A stretch of 64,000 bases of DNA from an uncultured Lachnospiraceae bacterium (GTDB taxonomy: Bacteria > Bacillota > Clostridia > Lachnospirales > Lachnospiraceae): NCBI GenBank assembly GCA_947652735.1, contig CANTEG010000012.1:19440-83439 (forward strand), given 5' to 3'. The translations under genes and the position numbers were made by a program. The first letter of the stretch is position 1; each line of letters begins with the position of its first letter. Positions 36,475-44,489 of this stretch are shown one piece after another. The notes under the pieces were generated by a model. It did not search any database. It had not been told where the DNA came from and saw nothing but the letters and a program-made list of their open reading frames with translations.

Positions 36475-38307
36475 ATGATGTTAAGAGGTAATTCAAGAAC
36501 GACGGCATTGGTCGGTGGTATCTGTGCATTAAGGGAAAGTATCCATATGTACGAGCAGGTACAGGCAACAATTGTATTTAGGGATGGAATCATTATTGAA
36601 ATTAAACGAATGGGTGACAGTAGTGACATCAACGAACATATTAAAGGGTTAAAAAGCAAATATGACAATCTCCTGGTTGTCCGTTTGGACAACCAGGGAG
36701 AACCCTGTCATATCTTTCCAGGTTTAGTTGACATACATAATCATATTGATTATAATATGATGCCGATTTGGAACCGCCCCGTGGAGGAGCCTTGGGATAA
36801 CAGGCACGAGTGGCGAAATTGTACGGAATATCTGGAGGAGGTAAAGGGACTATACCAGTTTATATTTGAAAATTGGAAACAATATTCGGTTCCGGGTAAG
36901 AAGGATGGTTCGTACAATGAAGACCCATATGCAGTTATTCAGTTTTTTGCAGAGCTTCAGGCAATCGCAGGTGGTACCACAGCTTTGCAGGAGTCTACGG
37001 AGATTAGTTATCCGTCTGATAATCATGGTAATTTCGTTAATAAACAAAAACTCCACCGTAAAAGCGGACATATTTTATTGCGGAGCACAGGTGTGCCAAC
37101 GGATTTGGGATTGATGCAAACCCAAAACATCAATAGTGTCATTGATTTTTTTAAGCCTGATGTGACTGTTAAACCGAAAGAAAATATTTCATTTTATCTG
37201 CCAATAGACACAGGTAACTGGCAGGTTACAGAGATTGGTGAAACAGGTGCAAAGAGGACTTATTTTCAGGAATATATTGATTTATTAAAAAATAAAAGTG
37301 TTGGTCAGATAGCAAGTGAAACTGGGGGCTACATCGTTCATCTTGCCGAGGGCAGGTCCGGAAATTTAAGATTGAAAACCGGGGCAGGTAAGAGTGTTGA
37401 TGCTTACTCAAAAAAGGAATTTGAATATTTCAGGGATAAAATACTGGAAATTGACAATTACAGGGAAAAGGTTGTTGTGTCGAGGCTGACACTGATTCAT
37501 GGATGTGGAATTGATTTGGACGATGAGAAAAACATTAGGTTTATCAATGACTGCTGCATAAAGGTTGTGTGGTCACCTGTATCGAACCTGCTTTTATATG
37601 ATGATACACCAAGATATCTTTTGAGCGGAATCAGAACAGATCTTGTATGCATAGGTTCTGACTGGGCACCAAGTGGTTCCAAGCATGTGTGGGATGAGGC
37701 AAAATTTGCACAAAAGCTTGCCATGAGATGGTTTTACTGGAAGCCGTATCCTGACAATATAAATGATATTTTTTTGGATATGATAACCAGCGTTCCGGCA
37801 AGTGCTGTCGGTGCCACAAAAATTGGGCAAATTGCAGAGGGTATGTACGCAGACTTCTATATTGTTTCAAAGGGGCGCAGATTTTCACAGATGGATAATA
37901 TAGGAGAGGCATTTGAAACATTTTCCGATTATGACACACTGGCTACAATCATAAATGGTAATCTGGTGTTTGGAACAAAAGAAATATTTGAGGCATTTGA
38001 TATTGATGATGACAGGGTGGTGTCGATTGAAGCAGATATGCGGGGCATTGCTGAGGAGGACATAACAGACGATAAAGCAAGGAACTTACGTGTCTATATT
38101 CCTGATATAAGAATAAGCCTTGAAAATGGAGATAAGGATATTCATATAGATTTTGATGCAGCTATAGGGACATTGGACAGGCTGTTTGAGGAATTTAATA
38201 AAAGGTATGGCAAGCAGTTTGTCAGAAGTAAGTTACTTGGCTCATATGATATCGGATACCAAAAGCAGATAGGCAGACTGATGGAAAAGTTTGATTTATC
38301 AAACTAG
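36475..38307 (+). CDS. Amidohydrolase-family protein (metal-dependent deaminase-like)
   Basis: A 610-residue member of the amidohydrolase superfamily. FPGLVDIHNHIDYNM (about residue 80) gives the first metal-binding HxH, LIHGCGIDLDDE near residue 342 another metal His, and LVCIGSDWAPSGSKHVWDEAKFAQ near 390 the catalytic Asp. VPASAVGATKIGQIAEGMYADFYIV closes the barrel as in ATZ/TRZ and guanine-deaminase-like enzymes. It is longer than these by about 150 residues, with inserts around residues 95-150 and a C-terminal tail. The substrate is unknown. The coding sequence holds a strong 11-bp hairpin at 36672-36697. Confidence 0.7.
   Translation: MMLRGNSRTTALVGGICALRESIHMYEQVQATIVFRDGIIIEIKRMGDSSDINEHIKGLKSKYDNLLVVRLDNQGEPCHIFPGLVDIHNHIDYNMMPIWNRPVEEPWDNRHEWRNCTEYLEEVKGLYQFIFENWKQYSVPGKKDGSYNEDPYAVIQFFAELQAIAGGTTALQESTEISYPSDNHGNFVNKQKLHRKSGHILLRSTGVPTDLGLMQTQNINSVIDFFKPDVTVKPKENISFYLPIDTGNWQVTEIGETGAKRTYFQEYIDLLKNKSVGQIASETGGYIVHLAEGRSGNLRLKTGAGKSVDAYSKKEFEYFRDKILEIDNYREKVVVSRLTLIHGCGIDLDDEKNIRFINDCCIKVVWSPVSNLLLYDDTPRYLLSGIRTDLVCIGSDWAPSGSKHVWDEAKFAQKLAMRWFYWKPYPDNINDIFLDMITSVPASAVGATKIGQIAEGMYADFYIVSKGRRFSQMDNIGEAFETFSDYDTLATIINGNLVFGTKEIFEAFDIDDDRVVSIEADMRGIAEEDITDDKARNLRVYIPDIRISLENGDKDIHIDFDAAIGTLDRLFEEFNKRYGKQFVRSKLLGSYDIGYQKQIGRLMEKFDLSN
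36670..36700 (+). repeat. Perfect hairpin inside the amidohydrolase gene
   Basis: CCTGGTTGTCC (36672-36682) and GGACAACCAGG (36687-36697) form an 11-bp perfect stem with a four-base GTTT loop. The pairing extends to CT/AG on both sides across a one-base bulge. It encodes the ordinary residues LLVVRLDNQGE, so it is not visibly a remnant of an insertion. Confidence 0.6.
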
Positions 38308-38393
38308 AATTACATTTGCGGATTGAAAAATGGTAGTATGTGTGGTTAAATTCTAAATAACTACGACTAGAATGGCGAGGAGATGAAACAGAT

Positions 38394-38837
38394 ATGTCAG
38401 ATACGAAACAGTATAATTTTTACGGATGGGAGCAGGCAGATGCGACAGCAGTAAGTCAGCAGTACAGTAAAATTAAGACACCGTGGGATTTATATGATGC
38501 ATTGTCAGAAATATGGTGTGCCGATACATGTGCACCGAGAATGCGGCATGAGTGGAGCAGCGAAAATAAGACGCTTGGACAGTGCTCAATAACTGCATTT
38601 TTGGCTCAGGATATTTTTGGCGGTAAGGTGTTTGGGATACTGAGGCCGGGTGGAAATTACCATTGTTATAATGTGGTTGGTGACAGAGTGTTTGACCTGA
38701 CAAGCGAACAATTTGGAGATGAGATACTTGACTATAAGGAAAATCCTGAACAATTTCGGGAAGTCCACTTTTCCAAGGAAGAAAAACGTCTCAGATATGA
38801 GTACCTGAAGGAGGAGCTTGCACGGCGTTTTAGCTGA
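38394..38837 (+). CDS. YunG-like protein
   Basis: A 147-residue cytoplasmic protein resembling the YunG family of Firmicutes. It has WCADTCAPRMRHEWSSENKTLGQCSITAFLAQDIFGG, then GNYHCYNVVGDRVFDLTSEQFG, with a conserved Cys, His and Asp that together look like a papain/NlpC-type arrangement. No catalytic activity is established for YunG to my knowledge. The gene appears monocistronic; GCGAGGAG stands 15 bases before the ATG. Confidence 0.55.
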   Translation: MSDTKQYNFYGWEQADATAVSQQYSKIKTPWDLYDALSEIWCADTCAPRMRHEWSSENKTLGQCSITAFLAQDIFGGKVFGILRPGGNYHCYNVVGDRVFDLTSEQFGDEILDYKENPEQFREVHFSKEEKRLRYEYLKEELARRFS

Positions 38838-38945
38838 TGATTAAATTAGTCAAAGATAACACGGAAGACTGAACGGCAAAAGAAGTGTCAAGAATACTTA
38901 TGTGACTAAAAAATATGGATTGCAGAATGAGAGGATTAAAACATT

Positions 38946-39287
38946 TTGGAATATTTGAATAATCTTTTAGAGTATATTGTTGAAGTTGGAATTTTGCTCT
39001 TTGAGTTTGTGGGAGTAGGGTTCATTATCATAACGTGCATTGTAAGCTTATACAAGTGCATTGTGAGAAAACCTGACACGAGAATTTATCTTGCCAAGGG
39101 TTTTGCAATGGGACTTGAATTTAAGCTGGGAAGTGAAATTTTGCGAACCGTGGTTGTACGGGAGTGGAAGGAAATTGCTATTGTCGCAGGTATCATTGCA
39201 CTCAGGGCTGCATTGACATTTTTAATCCATTGGGAAATCAAGCAGGAGGAGAGTCTGGCGGACAAGGTGATTCAAAAGAAAAAATAA
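38946..39287 (+). CDS. DUF1622-family membrane protein
   Basis: A 113-residue inner-membrane protein with three hydrophobic segments, about residues 12-38 (VGILLFEFVGVGFIIITCIV), 50-58 and 78-94 (IAIVAGIIALRAALTFLI). GLEFKLGSEILRTVVVREWKEI in the middle loop is the DUF1622 signature. Function is unknown. Translation probably begins at a TTG behind GAGAGG; no ATG is available upstream in frame. A strong terminator follows at 39351. Confidence 0.7.
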   Translation: MEYLNNLLEYIVEVGILLFEFVGVGFIIITCIVSLYKCIVRKPDTRIYLAKGFAMGLEFKLGSEILRTVVVREWKEIAIVAGIIALRAALTFLIHWEIKQEESLADKVIQKKK

Positions 39288-39350
39288 TCATGTCGGGATG
39301 CATTGCTGTAGACATTAAGTCATTATAGGGATGTTGGCATTTAAATTGCT

Positions 39351-39396
39351 GGTTTAAGATAATACGACGTAAGTATATCTTAGACCGGTATTTTTT
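39351..39396 (+). terminator. Rho-independent terminator after the DUF1622 gene
   Basis: An 11-bp stem with one G-T pair (GGTTTAAGATA 39351-39361 with TATCTTAGACC 39376-39386) is followed by a T6 run at 39391-39396. It separates the DUF1622 gene from the response-regulator operon. Confidence 0.75.
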
Positions 39397-39447
39397 AATG
39401 CAGTGATGCATGGAACAGGAAACCAATGGAAGCAGGTAAAATTAAGG

Positions 39448-39476
39448 TTCCATTTTTCGATATTATGTAATATAAT
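39448..39476 (+). promoter_or_regulatory. Candidate promoter for the HD-GYP regulator operon
   Basis: TATAAT at 39471-39476 lies 62 bases before the start codon, with a weak -35 match (TTCCAT, 39448-39453) at 17-base spacing. The terminator just upstream indicates that a new transcript must begin in this gap. Confidence 0.45.
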
Positions 39477-39537
39477 GTAACGTGCAATATGCTTTTTTGA
39501 CAGAAACAAAATTGGTTTTACTCAGAGGAGGGAAAAT

Positions 39538-40608
39538 ATGAGGAAATCAATTCTTATTGTAGATGACGATGAGTTAAACAGAGAATTGCTGAAACAAATA
39601 TTTGAGGATGAGTTTGTTATACTTATGGCTCAGAATGGAAAAGAAGCAATCGAACAATTGGATGAGCATATGAACGATATTGCAGTTATTTTGCTGGATT
39701 TGATAATGCCTGTGTTTAACGGATTTCAGGTTTTAAAATTATTAAATTCAAGAAAAATTCTTGTTGAGATACCAGTTGTACTTATCACAGCAAAAAATGA
39801 TGAACAGACAGAGTTTGAATGCTATTCACTTGGTGCATCAGCGGTTATAACAAAGCCATTTGTTGCACAGACCGTAAAGCAGAGGGTAAATAACATAATT
39901 GAAATCCATAGAAATGCAGATATGCTTGAAAAAAAGATTGAGCAGCAACGGGAACGGCTTGATGAGCAGCGGCGTAAAATGGAAATCTTTAATGAGAAGC
40001 TTGTGGATGTTGTCAGTAATATTGTTGAGTTTCGGGATTTAGAGTCGGGGGCACATGTAAAACGTGTCAAGGGGCTTACAAAAATTATGGCGGAAACGTA
40101 CATGATGCTTTATCCTGAAGCAGGTCTTACCAAAGAAAAAATAAATGTCATAGTAAGGGCATCTGCACTTCACGATATAGGAAAGATTTCAATACCTGAC
40201 AGCATACTTTTAAAACCAGGGCGTCTTACCGATGAGGAAAGAGAAGTAATGATGAGCCACACAACAAAAGGCTGTGAAATACTAAAGCTTATGGATGTAG
40301 TCCAGGATGATGAACAAATGAAAGCGTCCTATGAAATATGCAGACATCACCATGAAAGATATGACGGAAGAGGTTACCCTGATAAGTTGGAGGGTGATGA
40401 TATTCCGCTTTCAGCACAGCTTGTGTCTATCGTTGATGTTTATGATGCACTTGTATGTGAGAGAGTTTACAAAAAAGCGTTTGATAAGGATACTGCATAC
40501 AACATGATTCAGAATGGAGAATGTGGTACATTTTCACCTAAGCTGCTTAAATGTTTTGAACATGCCAGAAAAGACATGGAAGAATTTTCAGACAGTCAGA
40601 AGGATTAA
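39538..40608 (+). CDS. Response regulator with HD-GYP cyclic-di-GMP phosphodiesterase domain
   Basis: A 356-residue protein. Residues 1-120 form a receiver domain (ILIVDDDELNREL; phospho-acceptor Asp in VILLDLIMP near residue 54; Lys in VITKPF). A coiled coil follows (residues 128-155), then an HD-GYP domain with the metal pair HDIGK near residue 212 and HHERYDGRGYPDKL near 275. HD-GYP domains degrade cyclic di-GMP. The next gene encodes a lone Hpt protein, so the receiver may be fed through a phosphorelay. Cyclic di-GMP signalling fits a motile host. Confidence 0.9.
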   Translation: MRKSILIVDDDELNRELLKQIFEDEFVILMAQNGKEAIEQLDEHMNDIAVILLDLIMPVFNGFQVLKLLNSRKILVEIPVVLITAKNDEQTEFECYSLGASAVITKPFVAQTVKQRVNNIIEIHRNADMLEKKIEQQRERLDEQRRKMEIFNEKLVDVVSNIVEFRDLESGAHVKRVKGLTKIMAETYMMLYPEAGLTKEKINVIVRASALHDIGKISIPDSILLKPGRLTDEEREVMMSHTTKGCEILKLMDVVQDDEQMKASYEICRHHHERYDGRGYPDKLEGDDIPLSAQLVSIVDVYDALVCERVYKKAFDKDTAYNMIQNGECGTFSPKLLKCFEHARKDMEEFSDSQKD

Positions 40609-40635
40609 TAATAAATTTATTAGGGAGGAAAAAAG

Positions 40636-40992
40636 ATGACAGAGGAATTTAAAAATAAACTGATTGCTGCTAACGTTGATCTTGAGGGTGCAATGGAGCG
40701 GTTTATGAACAACGAGGGAATGTATGAAAGGTTTCTCAAGAAGTTTGCAAACGAGACAATATACGACCAGTTAGCCAGTGCTGTTGAAGAACAGGATGCG
40801 GATAAGGCTTTTGCAGCGGCACATACATTAAAAGGCGTATGCGGAAATCTGTCCCTACAGGGGCTTTTTGAGGTTGTAAACAAGCAGGTAGAGTTCTTCC
40901 GGGCAAAGGACATGGAAGCGGGAGCTGCTATGATGCCGCAGGTTACGGCTGAATACGATAAAGTCATGGAACTCATTAAGGAAATATTATAA
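40636..40992 (+). CDS. Hpt-domain phosphotransfer protein
   Basis: A 118-residue helical-bundle protein. The phospho-accepting His is in AAAHTLKGVCGN near residue 62, the standard Hpt motif (HxLKG). RFLKKFANETIYDQLASAVEEQDADKA precedes it. It lies 27 bases after the HD-GYP regulator behind GGGAGG. The pair probably forms a relay in which the Hpt protein passes phosphate to or from the receiver. No sensor kinase is adjacent. Confidence 0.85.
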   Translation: MTEEFKNKLIAANVDLEGAMERFMNNEGMYERFLKKFANETIYDQLASAVEEQDADKAFAAAHTLKGVCGNLSLQGLFEVVNKQVEFFRAKDMEAGAAMMPQVTAEYDKVMELIKEIL

Positions 40993-41024
40993 TTACATTA
41001 GATTGAGAAAGGAAAGTATACAAA

Positions 41025-42764
41025 GTGGCAGATAAAAAAATTATGCTTGGAAATGAGGCAATTGCCAGAGGCGCTTATGAGGCAGGCGTGAAGGTTTCAG
41101 CCGCATATCCAGGCACACCAAGTACAGAGATTAGTGAAAACATAGTGAAATATCCTGAGATTTATGCGGAATGGTCACCAAATGAAAAGGTAGCCATGGA
41201 GGTAGCGATAGGAGCATCCATAAGCGGAGTCCGTGCTATGGCTTCCATGAAGCATGTAGGCGTGAATGTTGCCAGTGACCCACTCTACACAATATCATAC
41301 GGTGGAGTAAACGGCGGATTGGTACTCGTTGCGGCTGACGACCCGGGCTTGTACAGTTCACAGAATGAACAGGACAGCAGAGCGGTTGCGAGGGCGGCGA
41401 TTGTTCCTGTTTTGGAGCCGTCAGACAGTCAGGAGGCAAAAGAGTTTACCAAGTATGCATTTGAGCTTAGTGAAAAATATGATACTCCTGTTATGGTTAG
41501 GACAACCACAAGACTATCACATTCCCAGGGACCTGTGGAGCTTCTCGACAGGGTGGAGGTTTCGGATAAAACCTATGAGAGGAACCCTGCTAAATTTGTT
41601 ATGATGCCGGTTAATGCTAAGGGACGTCATGTGTATGTTGAAAAGCGTATGAAGCAGCTTGCAGAGGATGGCTGTACAATGCCAATCAATAAGGTATACT
41701 ACGGAGACACATCCATAGGATTTATTACAAGTGGTATTCCGTATCAGTACGTAAAAGAAGTATTTCCTGAGGCATCCGTGCTTAAGCTTGGAATGGTTCA
41801 TCCGTTGCCGAAAAAGCTCATAGAAGAATTTGCCTCAAAGGTTGACAAGCTATATATATTTGAGGAACTTGAACCTGTTATAGAGGAACAGGTGCTTTCA
41901 TGGGGCATAAAGGCACAGGGCAAAGAATTATTTACCGTTCAGGGTGAGTACAGTGCAAACATGCTCAGAAAGGCTCTTAAGGGCGAGGATATTTCAGTAA
42001 ATGAATATGATAATGTGCCAGTGAGACCTCCTATTTTATGTCCGGGATGTCCGCACAGGAGTGTATTTTCCGTTTTAAATAAGTTGAAAATACATGCGGC
42101 AGGTGATATCGGATGTTATACGCTAGGAGCAGTTGCACCTTTGAATGTTATAGATACAACTGTTTGTATGGGTGCAAGTATTTCTACCCTTCATGGAATG
42201 GAAAAGGCAAAGGGCAAGGAATACATCAAAAACTGGGTAGCGGTTATCGGTGATTCCACGTTTATGCATACAGGAATAAATTCCCTTATGAATATGGTAT
42301 ATAATCAGGGAACAGGAACGGTTATTATTCTTGATAATTCAACGACAGGCATGACAGGACACCAGGATCATGCGGCAACAGGAAAGACACTTCAGGGGGA
42401 GACGGTTCCTGCAATCAATATATTTAAGCTGTGTCAGTCGCTTGGAATTAAAAATGTAGTTGAAGTAAATGCATTTGACCTTGAAGCTCTGGAAAAGATT
42501 GTCAAGGAAGAAGTTGCAAGGGATGAGGTATCTGTTATTATAACAAAGTCACCATGTGTGCTTTTAAAGGGAAATGTATTCCCGAATGTATGTAAGCCAA
42601 TTTCTGAGAAATGCAAAAAATGCGGAATGTGCTTAAAGCCGGGATGTCCTGCACTTACCAAGCAGGAGGATGGAACGATAGCAATTGACACGACTATGTG
42701 TAATGGATGTGGACTTTGTAAGTCACTTTGTAAATTTGATGCCATTGAAATTTGTGAGAAATAG
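41025..42764 (+). CDS. iorA: Indolepyruvate:ferredoxin oxidoreductase, alpha subunit
   Basis: Oxidatively decarboxylates aryl-2-oxo acids to acyl-CoA, passing electrons to ferredoxin. The 579-residue chain has the pyrimidine-binding domain at the N-terminus (EAGVKVSAAYPGTPSTEI, then EKVAMEVAIGASISGVRAM), a TPP-binding domain (CPGCPHRSVF near 340, GDIGCYTLG near 362, GDSTFMHTG) and a C-terminal 2x[4Fe-4S] module (CKKCGMCLKPGCP and CNGCGLCKSLCKFDAI). Translation starts at GTG behind GAAAGG. iorB follows 12 bases downstream. The enzyme works in amino acid fermentation. Confidence 0.95.
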   Translation: MADKKIMLGNEAIARGAYEAGVKVSAAYPGTPSTEISENIVKYPEIYAEWSPNEKVAMEVAIGASISGVRAMASMKHVGVNVASDPLYTISYGGVNGGLVLVAADDPGLYSSQNEQDSRAVARAAIVPVLEPSDSQEAKEFTKYAFELSEKYDTPVMVRTTTRLSHSQGPVELLDRVEVSDKTYERNPAKFVMMPVNAKGRHVYVEKRMKQLAEDGCTMPINKVYYGDTSIGFITSGIPYQYVKEVFPEASVLKLGMVHPLPKKLIEEFASKVDKLYIFEELEPVIEEQVLSWGIKAQGKELFTVQGEYSANMLRKALKGEDISVNEYDNVPVRPPILCPGCPHRSVFSVLNKLKIHAAGDIGCYTLGAVAPLNVIDTTVCMGASISTLHGMEKAKGKEYIKNWVAVIGDSTFMHTGINSLMNMVYNQGTGTVIILDNSTTGMTGHQDHAATGKTLQGETVPAINIFKLCQSLGIKNVVEVNAFDLEALEKIVKEEVARDEVSVIITKSPCVLLKGNVFPNVCKPISEKCKKCGMCLKPGCPALTKQEDGTIAIDTTMCNGCGLCKSLCKFDAIEICEK

Positions 42765-42776
42765 GAGGGAGTACCA

Positions 42777-43355
42777 GTGGAAACTAAAAATATTATGATA
42801 GTAGGTGTTGGTGGACAGGGTACTCTGCTTACCAGTCGTATACTCGGTGGAATAACTGTTGATGCAGGATATGATGTTAAACTTTCTGAGGTCCATGGGA
42901 TGGCACAGAGAGGCGGAAGCGTTGTTACGTTTGTCAGATACGGCGATACTGTTGCAGAACCAATCGTTGAGGAAGGTCAGGCTGATGTCTTGATTGCATT
43001 TGAAAGACTTGAAGCTATGAGGTATGCACATTTTCTTAAACCGAATGGAGTTATTGTCGTAAATGACTGGCGTATAGATCCTATCACTGTTGTAACAGGA
43101 GTGGCAAAGTATCCTGACAACATTATTGATGAGCTTAAGAAGTCCCATACAGTATACTCAATCAATGCTATGGAAGAAGCAGGAAAGCTGGGAAATGTGA
43201 AAGCATTTAATGTTATCGTGTTGGGGCTTGCAGCACGTCATATGGATTTTCCTGAAGAGGCGTGGCTTAAAGTGATAGAAAACACAGTGCCTCCAAAGAC
43301 TGTGGAAATAAACCAAAAAGCATTTCTTCTCGGATACAAAAATGATAAGGAATAA
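42777..43355 (+). CDS. iorB: Indolepyruvate:ferredoxin oxidoreductase, beta subunit
   Basis: The gamma-domain partner of IorA. This 192-residue protein starts NIMIVGVGGQGTLLTSRILGGI, the signature of the gamma-type domain of 2-oxoacid:ferredoxin oxidoreductases, with EVHGMAQRGGSVVTFVRYG near residues 42-60. The start is a GTG behind AGGAGGG. It has no iron-sulfur site, as expected, since the clusters are on IorA. Confidence 0.94.
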   Translation: METKNIMIVGVGGQGTLLTSRILGGITVDAGYDVKLSEVHGMAQRGGSVVTFVRYGDTVAEPIVEEGQADVLIAFERLEAMRYAHFLKPNGVIVVNDWRIDPITVVTGVAKYPDNIIDELKKSHTVYSINAMEEAGKLGNVKAFNVIVLGLAARHMDFPEEAWLKVIENTVPPKTVEINQKAFLLGYKNDKE

Positions 43356-43385
43356 ATTCGATATTTTGTAAGGAGTGTAAGAAAA

Positions 43386-44183
43386 GTGGTTATAGACTTT
43401 CACACACATGTTTTTCCTGAGAAAATGGTGGAAGCGGCAGTTGGGTCTTTGGAAAAAAAGTCAGGTGTTCCTGCAAATACAAACGGATGTATTGACGGAT
43501 TGCTTGCCTCCATGGCAGAAGCGGGAGTGAACCGTTCAGTTATACTTCCCGTTGTCACGGCACCAAAGCAGTTTTCAGGAATAAACAGGTTTGCAGCATC
43601 GATAAATGAAGAATTTTCAGACCGGCTGATGTCCTTTGGCGGAATTCATCCCGATAGTGAAGATTATAAGGGGCAGTTGCGGTTTTTGAAAGACGCAGGC
43701 TTTGTGGGAATAAAGCTGCATCCTGATTATCAGGGTGTGGAATTTAACGATATCAGATATAAAAGGATAGTGAGTTATGCTTCTGAGCTTGGTATGATTA
43801 TTCAGGTGCACGCAGGAGTGGATATTGGTCTTCCTGACCCTGTCCACTGTACCCCTGCAATGTCCCTTGAGGTAATTCACGAGACAGGGGCGGATAAGCT
43901 TGTCCTTGCCCATTTTGGCGGATGGAAGATGTGGGACGAGGTTGAGGAGCTTCTTGTAGGCGAAGCAGTATATTTTGATACTTCCTTTATACAGGATTAC
44001 ATAAATAAGGCTCAGTTTGAACGCATGGTTTTAGCTCATGGGGCTGACAGAATCCTGTTTGCCACAGATAGTCCGTGGTCAGGACAAAGGGCATCCGTCG
44101 ACTGGATACAGTCCTGTGATTTAGATGATGATACAAAAGAGAAAATATTTCATATCAATGCCGAGAAGCTGTTGGGTATCTGA
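43386..44183 (+). CDS. Amidohydrolase_2-family metal-dependent hydrolase
   Basis: A 265-residue TIM-barrel protein. It has IDFHTHVFPEK (HxH, residues 3-13), IKLHPDYQGVEF near 110, IIQVHAGVDIG near 138, LVLAHFGGWKMWDEV near 175 and LFATDSPWSGQ near 222, so all metal and catalytic positions of the family are present. Members decarboxylate or hydrolyse diverse substrates; the substrate here is unknown. It starts at GTG, 30 bases after iorB, and may be part of the same operon. Confidence 0.78.
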   Translation: MVIDFHTHVFPEKMVEAAVGSLEKKSGVPANTNGCIDGLLASMAEAGVNRSVILPVVTAPKQFSGINRFAASINEEFSDRLMSFGGIHPDSEDYKGQLRFLKDAGFVGIKLHPDYQGVEFNDIRYKRIVSYASELGMIIQVHAGVDIGLPDPVHCTPAMSLEVIHETGADKLVLAHFGGWKMWDEVEELLVGEAVYFDTSFIQDYINKAQFERMVLAHGADRILFATDSPWSGQRASVDWIQSCDLDDDTKEKIFHINAEKLLGI

Positions 44184-44275
44184 AATAATGGACAGGTCAT
44201 GTCTGGTATAATTGTTTATTGTGCCGGGGATGTACAATATTGGAATCGTTTATTATAAAAAAATGTATTTTATTG

Positions 44276-44303
44276 TTGCTATATACGGGTACTGTGATAT
44301 AAT
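44276..44303 (+). promoter_or_regulatory. Promoter with extended -10 before the symporter gene
   Basis: TTGCTA (44276-44281) and TATAAT (44298-44303) are 16 bases apart, with TG at 44295-44296 forming an extended -10. It lies 187 bases before the symporter start, leaving a long leader. Confidence 0.6.
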
Positions 44304-44332
44304 GTGGCAGGGATGAAGTGTGCACATCTTGC

Positions 44333-44346
44333 TTTAACGCGTTAAA
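44333..44346 (+). promoter_or_regulatory. Palindromic operator-like site, LacI type
   Basis: TTTAACGCGTTAAA is a perfect 14-base palindrome with a central CG, the form typical of LacI-family operators. It lies about 30 bases after the -10 box, where a bound repressor would block transcription. The rest of the 306-base gap holds a TGACATG/CATGTCA hairpin (44389-44419) and a GCAGG/CCTGC hairpin (44461-44474) just before the ribosome binding site. Confidence 0.5.
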
Positions 44347-44489
44347 CCGTAGCGGTGTAAAGTGAAAGATTAAAAGGAATATATAAATTGACATGGCAAA
44401 ATTGATAATGAACATGTCATTATATATAAAGGAACAAGGTTTCATATTAAGTAAGTAATGGCAGGGAAGCCTGCAGAAAGAGGAGAGAA

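Noticed and set aside
40620-40976. Minus-strand frame of the same length as the Hpt gene
   Set aside because: It mirrors the Hpt gene, whose HxLKG motif and ribosome binding site are clear.
44184-44489. T-box or other known riboswitch before the symporter gene
   Set aside because: No T-box sequence or other class core was found; only a promoter, a palindrome and two small hairpins can be supported.
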